DNA of 5,029 bases from Pseudomonadota bacterium (lineage in GTDB: Bacteria > Pseudomonadota > Alphaproteobacteria > Acetobacterales > Acetobacteraceae). Position numbers and translations under genes: made by a program. The notes below the pieces were generated by a model, which was given only the letters and a program-made list of their open reading frames with translations, made no database searches and was not told the DNA's origin. Position 1 is the stretch's first letter; each line of letters opens with the position of its first letter. This document shows positions 1 to 5,029 of the stretch, in pieces. Location: assembly GCA_021805485.1 (NCBI GenBank), contig JAJZFF010000203.1, forward strand, positions 1 through 5,029, read 5' to 3'.

Positions 1-104
1 AACTATTGCCATCCCGGATGGTGAGCGGCGCCGTAATGGCGATGGTGCCCGCGCTCGACCTTGCCGTGTCCAAGACCCCGCCGGCCGAGCATCCGCCCCG
101 CGTG

Positions 105-2090
105 TCAGCCGGCAAGCGGCAGGGCAGGGGAGGTCGCCGCCGCCTCGGCCGCCTCCGCCAGCGGCGCCGCGCCCGCCGCCTGCAGAAACGCCGCGATCCG
201 GTCGAACTCCGCCGGCGGCCGCGTTCCGTCCCCCGCATCGCCGGGCGGGACGAAAATCACCGTTTCATAGCGCGCCCGGGAGAGCAGCACCCGATAGGTA
301 TTCACCTGCCACGACGCGGCCTCCTTATGGCGGATCTCCTCCCACCGCGTGCCGCGAAAGCGCCGCGCCAGCCAGCCATCCCCGGCGCGCGGGCGGATCA
401 GGTCGCCGCCCCAGCACAGGCCGACATTGTCGATCTCCAGCCCCTGGCAGGCATATTGCGTCGCCGGCGCCTCCAGCGCGTCCGAGGCGCGCACGTCCGG
501 CCAGGCGTTGAGGAACCAGCTCGCCACCGCCTGCCGGTCCATATGCGGAAAATCGGCCGACAGCCCCTCCGCCCGCAGCCGCTTCGCCCCGGCGCTGCAC
601 ACGAGCCCGGCCCGCCGCGTCCCGCGCGAGGCCCCCCGCAGCGCCGCCCGCATCGCATCGAGCGACCGCGTGACCCGGAACGGCACCCCGCCGGCGCCGG
701 CCGCGATCCCCGCCGCCATCTCCGCCCGCCCGTCCAGCACCGCGTCGATCCACGCGGCGGCGGCGGCCGAGCGCACCTGCCGCACGCTGACATCGAGATG
801 CAGCGCCGGATCGAACGCCATCCCCGCCGGCGCCGCATCCGCCAGCCGCCGCGCCGGATCGGGATGGCCGATCACCCCCTCCGGCCCAACGATCCGCCAG
901 CCCGGCCGCCGCGCCAGCGCCTCGCCCCACGAGGCCAGCCCCGCCTCGCCGGTATTGATCTCCTGCCCGTTGCCCACCAGTGCCACGATCGCCGCCCCGC
1001 CCTCGTGCCGCGCCATGATGTCGAGAAACAGCCCCGCCTCGCTGTCATCGAGCTGGAACTTGCGCTGCCCGAAAGCCGCGTCCCACGCCCGCTGCGCCTC
1101 GTCGAACACGATCACCCGCTCATGCGGCGCCGCCGCGCGCGGCACGTTGTCGCGCAAAAAGCCCAGCAGCGGCTGGATCGCGCTGTCCAGCCGGTGGGAA
1201 GCCGCCCGCAGCGACATGCCGGGCCCCTTCGCATCCCGCGCCAGCGCCTCGCGCAGCACATGCACGAGCGGCAGGTTGCCGGTCAGGAACGCCGCAGGTG
1301 CGGCGCTGCGGAACACCGTGTTCAGCCCGCACAACGTTTTGCCCGCGCCCGGAATCCCGGTGACGAACACCACAACCCGCTCGCCCGCCGCCAAGGCCCG
1401 GTCCACCGCGCGGCCGATCGCCTCGGTCGTCCGCGTCAGGTTGCTCACATCCGCCCGCGCCGCGGCGATCTCCTCCACCCCGTGCCGGCGATACAGCATC
1501 GTCGCCGCCTCGACGATGGTCGGCACCGGCCGATACGCCCCCGCTTCCCAGGCCGCCGCGTCGATCGCCGCCGCCGGTTCCGGCAACATCGCCTCGGTCG
1601 CCGCGATCAGCCCGCCGAGCGATCCGGCATTCGCCTCCATCACCGGCATGATCGGCTGCGCCAGCAGTGGCGGGGTCGCCGCGCGCGCCGGCGCATCCGG
1701 GGCCACCAGCACCGGCACGATCGGATGGCGCCGGCTTTCCGCGTGGAAATCGAACAGGTCGAGCGCGTAATCCTCCACCTGCAACCGGTCGGCATTGGCG
1801 AACCGCGCCGCCCCGATCTTGAATTCGAGCACGAAAATCCCCCGCGCCCCCAGCACCACCGCGTCAATCCGCCGCCCCAGCCGGATCAGCGGATATTCCA
1901 GCAGCACACGCCAGCCCTGGCACCCGGCCAGTGCCGCGGTCAGGATCGGCAGCTGCGCCCGCCAGGCGCGGATCTGCTCCTCATGGTTGAGCGTGTGGGT
2001 CTCGACCAGCCTTCGGGCGAGGGCGCCGATCACCGCCTCCGGCGCCGCCGCGGCGAGTTCCCCCGCCGTGCCGGACCACCACGCCCTCAC
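105..2090 (-). CDS. PD-(D/E)XK nuclease-superfamily 1 helicase fusion, DUF2075 / Schlafen-group-3 helicase type
   Basis: A 661-residue protein with two recognisable parts. The N-terminal part (about 1-130) looks like a restriction-type nuclease fold: E65, then RRID with D76, then the LEFK element with E89 and K91, followed by Q104-x3-Y108, which matches the QxxxY signature of RecB/Cas4-like nucleases. The rest is an SF1 NTPase/helicase: Walker A GIPGAGKT (245-252), Walker B VIVFDEAQ (326-333), a VGNGQEIN motif III (372-379), SVRQVRS (435-441), a YACQGLEID motif V (546-554) and a YRVLLSRAR motif VI (599-607). This matches the DUF2075 family in order and length. The start is GTG at 2090, chosen because the MRAWWSG opening resembles the family N-terminus as I remember it, and because it lies 7 nt after the hemF stop with a weak GAAGACGG ribosome site. 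It is probably translationally coupled to hemF. No signal peptide or membrane helix is seen, so it is likely cytosolic. Substrate (DNA or RNA) and biological role are unknown; defence or repair is inference only. Confidence 0.9.
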   Translation of the reverse strand: MRAWWSGTAGELAAAAPEAVIGALARRLVETHTLNHEEQIRAWRAQLPILTAALAGCQGWRVLLEYPLIRLGRRIDAVVLGARGIFVLEFKIGAARFANADRLQVEDYALDLFDFHAESRRHPIVPVLVAPDAPARAATPPLLAQPIMPVMEANAGSLGGLIAATEAMLPEPAAAIDAAAWEAGAYRPVPTIVEAATMLYRRHGVEEIAAARADVSNLTRTTEAIGRAVDRALAAGERVVVFVTGIPGAGKTLCGLNTVFRSAAPAAFLTGNLPLVHVLREALARDAKGPGMSLRAASHRLDSAIQPLLGFLRDNVPRAAAPHERVIVFDEAQRAWDAAFGQRKFQLDDSEAGLFLDIMARHEGGAAIVALVGNGQEINTGEAGLASWGEALARRPGWRIVGPEGVIGHPDPARRLADAAPAGMAFDPALHLDVSVRQVRSAAAAAWIDAVLDGRAEMAAGIAAGAGGVPFRVTRSLDAMRAALRGASRGTRRAGLVCSAGAKRLRAEGLSADFPHMDRQAVASWFLNAWPDVRASDALEAPATQYACQGLEIDNVGLCWGGDLIRPRAGDGWLARRFRGTRWEEIRHKEAASWQVNTYRVLLSRARYETVIFVPPGDAGDGTRPPAEFDRIAAFLQAAGAAPLAEAAEAAATSPALPLAG

Positions 2091-2097
2091 GCCGTCT

Positions 2098-3003
2098 TCA
2101 CGGCCATTTGACCTCGGGCGGCATGCTCATCAGGATCGCCTCGGTATTGCCGCCGGTCTTCAGCCCGAACGTCGTGCCGCGGTCATAGAGCAGGTTGAAC
2201 TCGACATACCGCCCCCGCCGCACCAGCTGCGCCTCGCGCTCTTCCGGCGTCCACGCCTCCTCCATCCGCCGCCGCACGATCGCCGGATAGGATTCGAGAA
2301 ACGCGAGGCCGACATCGCGGGTAAACGCGAAATGAAGCTCCGGCTCGGTCTCCAGGTAGTCGTAGAAAATCCCCCCCGCACCCCGCGTCTCGCCGCGATG
2401 CGGCAGGAAGAAATACTCGTCGCACCACTTGCTGAAGCGCGGGTAATACTCGGGGTCATACTTGTCGCACGCCGCCCGGAACCCGGCGTGGAACAGCGCC
2501 GCGTCCTCGGCCGCCGCCGCCGTCCCCGGCTGCAACGGGGTCAGGTCGCCGCCGCCGCCGAACCATCCCTTCGTCGTCACGATCATCCGCGTGTTCATGT
2601 GCGCCGCCGGCACGCGCGGCGAATGCATGTGCGCCACCAGGCTGATCCCCGCCGCCCAGAAGCGCGGGTCCTCCGCCGCGCCCGGAATGTTCTTCGCGAA
2701 TTCCGGGCTGAACGCGCCGCCCACCACCGAGATGTTCACCCCCACCTTCTCGAACACCCGGCCGCGCATCAGGCTCATCTCGCCGCCGCCCTCCAGCCGG
2801 TTCTGCCCGTCCGGTTCGCGGGTCCAGGGCGTGCGGGCGAAGCGGCCCGGCGCGCGGTCCGCCAGCATCCCGCCATGCTCGTCCTCGATCGCCTCGAACG
2901 CGGCGCAGATGCGGTCGCGCAGCGTGCGGAACCAGTCGCTCGCCGCCGGTTTCAGCGCCTCATGGGCGGGCGCGGGCGGATTCGGTGCGGAACGATCATT
3001 CAT
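2098..3003 (-). CDS. hemF: Oxygen-dependent coproporphyrinogen III oxidase
   Basis: HemF oxidatively decarboxylates coproporphyrinogen III to protoporphyrinogen IX using O2, a late step of heme synthesis in the cytosol. The 301-residue product has the usual family length and its landmarks in order: the [10 protein letters not shown] segment (81-90), conserved histidines H125, H127 and H135 in the AAHMNTR region, [10 protein letters not shown] (147-156), H172, the [23 protein letters not shown] stretch (181-203, with H202), GGIFYDYL (210-217), and the C-terminal [16 protein letters not shown] and [14 protein letters not shown] blocks (266-296). The first about 25 residues are Pro/Ala-rich and not conserved. 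The ATG start at 3003 has no clear Shine-Dalgarno, but the conserved region begins soon after it and no better start is visible. The gene is transcribed divergently from the cytochrome operon and appears to lead a two-gene unit with the nuclease-helicase. As the O2-dependent enzyme it implies aerobic heme supply. Nothing in it looks degraded. Confidence 0.97.
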   Translation of the reverse strand: MNDRSAPNPPAPAHEALKPAASDWFRTLRDRICAAFEAIEDEHGGMLADRAPGRFARTPWTREPDGQNRLEGGGEMSLMRGRVFEKVGVNISVVGGAFSPEFAKNIPGAAEDPRFWAAGISLVAHMHSPRVPAAHMNTRMIVTTKGWFGGGGDLTPLQPGTAAAAEDAALFHAGFRAACDKYDPEYYPRFSKWCDEYFFLPHRGETRGAGGIFYDYLETEPELHFAFTRDVGLAFLESYPAIVRRRMEEAWTPEEREAQLVRRGRYVEFNLLYDRGTTFGLKTGGNTEAILMSMPPEVKWP

Positions 3004-3131
3004 GCGGCCGACTTATACAGCATCGCCGCCCCCCTTCCAGCGCGCGCAACCCCTCCCACCGGCCGGACGGGATTGAATTTTATGCGGTTTGCGGTCATCC
3101 AGAGGTAACAGGTTGGTCACGGAGACAGCTC
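3004..3131. promoter_or_regulatory. Divergent intergenic region, hemF / cytochrome operon
   Basis: This 128-bp gap must carry the promoters of both hemF (leftward) and the cytochrome operon (rightward), since both lead genes point away from it. Two AT-richer patches stand out in GC-rich DNA. One is at 3011-3020, giving TATAAG on the minus strand as a possible hemF -10 box, but with only a poor -35 (CTGGAA) at 17 bp and a very short leader. The other is at 3071-3090 (GATTGAATTTTATGCGGTTT), where TTGAAT could be a rightward -35, but no convincing -10 at 16-18 bp follows. I see no clear operator palindrome and no coding potential, in particular no Rieske cluster motif. Promoter placement is therefore tentative. 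Confidence 0.4.
3121..3124 (+). promoter_or_regulatory. Ribosome binding site for the 67-residue membrane protein
   Basis: GGAG lies 7 nt before the ATG at 3132, a good Shine-Dalgarno spacing. It supports that ATG over the upstream in-frame ATG at 2985, which would start inside the opposite-strand hemF gene and add a compositionally unconvincing N-terminal extension. Confidence 0.7.
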
Positions 3132-3335
3132 ATGGCAACGCAAGCGGATGCCGGCGCGCACGGCGCCGGACAGGGAGACGGCGGACGGCTCGATTCCCTG
3201 CGGATCATTTTTGCCACGATTTCGGTGATGGGACTCGTCGTCCTGCTCTGGTGCTTCGCCGCGGCGCTCGCCCCCGCAGGCACGGGAGCCGCCCCCGCGC
3301 CGCTCGCCCCCGCCATGATGAACCAGTTGCGCTGA
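3132..3335 (+). CDS. Small single-helix membrane protein in the petA (Rieske) position; possible Rieske anchor remnant
   Basis: A 67-residue product with a polar Gly/Ala/Asp-rich N-terminus (1-22), one strong membrane helix (about 24-47, from RIIFATIS to the FAAALA stretch) and an Ala/Pro-rich tail ending at R67. It has no cysteine/histidine cluster-binding motifs (CTHLGC, CPCHGS) and no globular domain. It begins with a good ribosome site, and its TGA is 1 nt before the cytochrome b ATG, so it is the first gene of the operon, where petA normally sits. The segment from D21 (D-x-L-x-I, then G34, W40, x, F42, and P48-A49) lines up without gaps with the membrane anchor of alphaproteobacterial Rieske proteins as I remember them (R-D-F-L-Y-I ... 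G ... W-P-F ... P-A). I infer that it may be a Rieske protein reduced to its anchor, or an unrelated small accessory subunit. Its reality as a gene is fairly secure because of the ribosome site, the clean helix and the packing; its function is unknown. Confidence 0.8.
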   Translation: MATQADAGAHGAGQGDGGRLDSLRIIFATISVMGLVVLLWCFAAALAPAGTGAAPAPLAPAMMNQLR

Positions 3336-3336
3336 C

Positions 3337-4524
3337 ATGAGCACCGAAACCAAACCCGGCTGGTTCGAAGCCCGCCTGCCGCTCTGCGCCGTCTATCGCC
3401 GCCACTGGAGCGATGGCCTGGTGCCCGCCAGCCAGCCGCTCTCCTGGTCGGTCGGCCCGCTGGTCGGCGTCGCCCTCGCGGTGCTGACGCTCTCCGGCAT
3501 CTGGCTCGGCCTCGCCTACCAGCCGAGCCTGTCCGGCGCCGCGCTGTCGATCGCCGACTACACCCGCAACGTCCCCTTTGGCTGGCTGATCCGCGACCTG
3601 CACCGCGTCGGCACCACCATGCTGTTCGGCGTGCTCTTCGTCGAGCTGTTCCGCGGCGCCTTCTACGGCACCTACCGCAACGGCCGCGAACTGGCCTGGA
3701 TCATCGGGATCGTCCGCCTCTTCGCCTGCATGGCGGTCGGCTTCCTCGGCTTCGCGATGACCGGTAGCCCCGCCGCCCAGGGCGCGCTGCTGATCATGCA
3801 GGCGCATCTCGCCGCGATTCCGCTGTTCGGCCATCTCGTCGGCCCCGCCTTTCTCGGCGGCGCCGGGCTCACGGCCGCCACCGGCCCGCGCATCGCGATG
3901 GCGCATGAGGCGATCGGCTTCCTCGTCCTGCTGATCGCCGCCCTCACCATCGTCGCCTCCCGCGCCGCCCCGCCCGCCAACCCCGACGGCATCGCCACCC
4001 CCGACCCGCGCGACCTGCTGCCCCGCTCCGCCCAGGCCGGCCAGTATTTCACCGCCTTCCTGATCTTCGCGCTGATCTTCGCCGCCATCCTCGCCTTCAA
4101 TCCCGGCCTCGGCACGCCGAAAACCCCGGTCCTGCCGGCGGCGCTGGCGATTCCCCTGCGGGTCACGCCGCCCTGGTACCTGCTGGTCTTCCACGGCTTC
4201 GCCCGCATGGGCGGCGCGCCCGGCGGCGGCCTGCTGCTCACCGTCGCGGCCTTCCTGCTGCTCGGCGCGCTGCCCTGGCTCGATCGCGGCACGGTGGCAA
4301 GCTGCCGCTACCGTCCGGTCTATGCCGGGTTCCTGCTGCTGCTCGCGGTCGATCTCGTCCTCCTCGGCATCGCCGCCAGCGAGCCCGCGCGCGGCCTCTG
4401 GCCCGCCGTGATCGACATCACCGCGATCTACGCCTTCGCCCATTTCCTCATCATCACGCCGCTGGTCACCATGCTGGAAACCCCGCACGAGGTACCGGCC
4501 CGGCTCTCGGGGAGGACCGCCTGA
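3337..4524 (+). CDS. Divergent cytochrome b subunit (petB family) lacking heme bH ligands and Qo/Qi catalytic motifs
   Basis: The 395-residue protein aligns end to end with bc1-complex cytochrome b: about eight membrane helices (roughly 38-58, 82-104, 119-140, 187-207, 235-254, 297-314, 328-346, 357-378). It keeps family landmarks GWLIRDLH (82-89), FRGAFYGTYR (105-114), ELAWIIG (118-124), PWLD (313-316) and YRP (325-327). The helix A and C glycines that pack against hemes are present with 14-residue spacing (G40/G54, G124/G138). The bL ligands H89 and H190 are retained. The bH ligands, each 14 residues on, are replaced by E103 and T204, and the Qi histidine five residues further is R209. The Qo motif PEWY is PPWY (278-281), and the cd1 motif GYVLPWGQMS has become GFAMTGSPAA (138-147). 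A normal Q cycle therefore looks impossible. The frame is intact with no frameshift. The ATG lies 1 nt after the previous stop. It probably partners the downstream c1. I withhold petB because the catalytic core is lost. Confidence 0.93.
   Translation: MSTETKPGWFEARLPLCAVYRRHWSDGLVPASQPLSWSVGPLVGVALAVLTLSGIWLGLAYQPSLSGAALSIADYTRNVPFGWLIRDLHRVGTTMLFGVLFVELFRGAFYGTYRNGRELAWIIGIVRLFACMAVGFLGFAMTGSPAAQGALLIMQAHLAAIPLFGHLVGPAFLGGAGLTAATGPRIAMAHEAIGFLVLLIAALTIVASRAAPPANPDGIATPDPRDLLPRSAQAGQYFTAFLIFALIFAAILAFNPGLGTPKTPVLPAALAIPLRVTPPWYLLVFHGFARMGGAPGGGLLLTVAAFLLLGALPWLDRGTVASCRYRPVYAGFLLLLAVDLVLLGIAASEPARGLWPAVIDITAIYAFAHFLIITPLVTMLETPHEVPARLSGRTA
4509..4516 (+). promoter_or_regulatory. Ribosome binding site for cytochrome c1
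   Basis: GGGGAGGA inside the last codons of the cytochrome b gene lies 7 nt before the c1 ATG at 4524. Together with the TGATG stop-start overlap it fixes the c1 start and indicates coupled translation of the two subunits. Confidence 0.8.
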
Positions 4525-5029
4525 TGCGGCGCCTGCTTGCCACCTGCCTCACCGTCGGGGCGCTCCTCGCCGCCGGCCCGGCCCTCGCGCAGGGCAACGG
4601 GTTCGGCTTCGATTCGCTGTTCGGCGGCTACAGCCAGGCCGCGCTGCAGACCGGCTTCGCCGTCTACCGCGCCGACTGCGCGAGCTGCCACGGACTCAGC
4701 CTCGTGCATTACCGCGACCTCGGCGGCATCGGCCTCTCGGAGCAGGACATCGCGGCCATCACCGCGCAGATCCACCAGCCCGACGGCACCGACGCTCACG
4801 GCAAGCCGCATATGGTCAAGGCCACGCCGGACGACGCGATGAGCTGGTCCTACGCCGATGCCAAGGCCGCGAAGGCGGCCAATCACGGCGCCCTGCCGCC
4901 CGACCTCTCGCTGTTCGAGGCCGGCCATCCGCGCGGCGCCGCCTATGTCCAGTCGCTGCTGCTCGGCTACCGCAAGGCGCCGCCGAACCTCGCCCTGCTG
5001 CCGCACCATTACTATAACGTCGCCTTCCC
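4524..5029 (+). CDS. petC: Cytochrome c1, N-terminal 168 residues (runs off window end)
   Basis: The membrane-anchored c-type heme subunit of the bc1 complex, which passes electrons to soluble or membrane cytochrome c on the periplasmic side. The visible part has a Sec signal peptide (1-22, ending PALA before QGNG), then VYRADCASCHGLSLVHYRDL (47-66), whose C52-x-x-C55-H56 binds heme c covalently. It continues with LGGIGLSEQDI (66-76), ANHGALPPDLSLFEAGH (119-135), YVQSLLLGY (141-149) and HHYYNVAF (161-168), all in the c1 order. The axial methionine and the C-terminal anchor helix lie beyond the window. The proline-rich FPPPFPN segment normal before the ARxAN block is not seen: the region reads MSWSYADAKAAKAAN (106-120), with Lys at 117 where Arg is usual. 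The ATG overlaps the cytochrome b stop by 1 nt. The heme site being intact while its cytochrome b partner is altered is the notable point. The symbol is by homology; the role in a normal bc1 complex is doubtful. Confidence 0.93.
   Translation, partial: MRRLLATCLTVGALLAAGPALAQGNGFGFDSLFGGYSQAALQTGFAVYRADCASCHGLSLVHYRDLGGIGLSEQDIAAITAQIHQPDGTDAHGKPHMVKATPDDAMSWSYADAKAAKAANHGALPPDLSLFEAGHPRGAAYVQSLLLGYRKAPPNLALLPHHYYNVAF

Noticed and set aside
1..104. Possible C-terminal tail of a plus-strand gene ending in TGA at 22-24, or a minus-strand start; short palindrome CCATCCCGGATGG at 9-21
   Set aside because: Only seven codons precede the stop, no motif is visible in any frame, and the palindrome is too short and lacks a T-run to be called a terminator.
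6..2111. Long plus-strand open frame (about 700 codons) across the nuclease-helicase gene
   Set aside because: It is Arg/Pro/His-rich with no domain motif and lies antisense to a gene with clear nuclease and helicase motifs; long antisense frames are expected at this GC content.
1795..3108. Plus-strand open frame crossing hemF and the intergenic region
   Set aside because: It is antisense to hemF, of biased composition, and spans two genes; no family motif is seen.
3089..3340. Alternative plus-strand frame overlapping the 67-residue protein
   Set aside because: It is Arg/His-rich without a helix or ribosome site, while the other frame has a good ribosome site, a clean membrane helix and a 1-nt junction to cytochrome b.
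3205..4488. 427-codon minus-strand open frame opposite the cytochrome b gene
   Set aside because: Its translation is a low-complexity Gly/Glu/Asp/Arg mix typical of a GC-rich antisense shadow. The plus strand has the conserved cytochrome b pattern and ribosome sites.
3337..4524. Loss of heme ligands explained by a frameshift or sequencing error
   Set aside because: The alignment to cytochrome b stays in phase before, between and after the changed residues, with exact 14-residue spacing. Each substitution needs separate base changes in otherwise normal codons.
3337..4524. Assignment to cytochrome b6 or to a di-heme b subunit of hydrogenase or formate dehydrogenase
   Set aside because: The protein is full length with the C-terminal helices F-H and PWLD/YRP landmarks of bc1 cytochrome b, and it is followed directly by a cytochrome c1 gene.
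1..5029. Transposons, CRISPR arrays, tRNA or rRNA genes
   Set aside because: No repeat-spacer pattern, terminal inverted repeats, transposase motifs or RNA gene signatures were seen on either strand.

Overview
The window is about 70% GC with strong G/C third-position bias, and every gene reads as alphaproteobacterial. The general protein character (hemF, a petB/petC-like pair, a GC-rich genome) suggests an Acetobacteraceae-type (Rhodospirillales) organism. That is an inference from remembered sequence features, not a database result. No rRNA, tRNA, IS element or CRISPR array was seen.

Layout: bases 1-104 hold nothing I can assign. On the minus strand lies a two-gene unit: hemF (oxygen-dependent coproporphyrinogen III oxidase, 3003 to 2098), followed after 7 nt by a 661-residue nuclease-helicase fusion of the DUF2075/Schlafen-group-3-helicase type (2090 to 105). 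A 128-bp divergent intergenic region (3004-3131) separates these from a tightly packed plus-strand operon. That operon contains a 67-residue single-helix membrane protein (3132-3335), a full-length eight-helix cytochrome b relative (3337-4524) and a cytochrome c1 that runs off the window end (4524-5029). The three are spaced by 1 nt and then overlap by 1 nt, so they are probably translated together.

The plus-strand operon is the main discovery candidate. It sits where a petABC (Rieske / cytochrome b / cytochrome c1) operon would be expected, but the enzyme is strongly altered. The Rieske gene is absent, and its slot holds a mini-protein that resembles only the N-terminal membrane anchor of a Rieske protein. 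The cytochrome b keeps both bL heme histidines (H89, H190) but has Glu (E103) and Thr (T204) where the two bH heme histidines belong. The Qi-site histidine is Arg (R209), the Qo PEWY motif reads PPWY (E to P at 279), and the cd1 Qo motif around PWGQMS is erased. The c1 gene nevertheless keeps its signal peptide, CxxCH heme site and the ALPPDLS region. The reading frames are intact and tightly arranged, which argues for a maintained, repurposed complex rather than a pseudogene. It could not run a normal Q cycle. It may be a one-b-heme or structural membrane platform for cytochrome c1.

On the other strand, hemF makes protoporphyrinogen IX and so serves heme synthesis, a plausible functional neighbour of a cytochrome operon. 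The nuclease-helicase appears to be co-transcribed with hemF but has no evident link to heme; it may act in DNA/RNA processing or defence.
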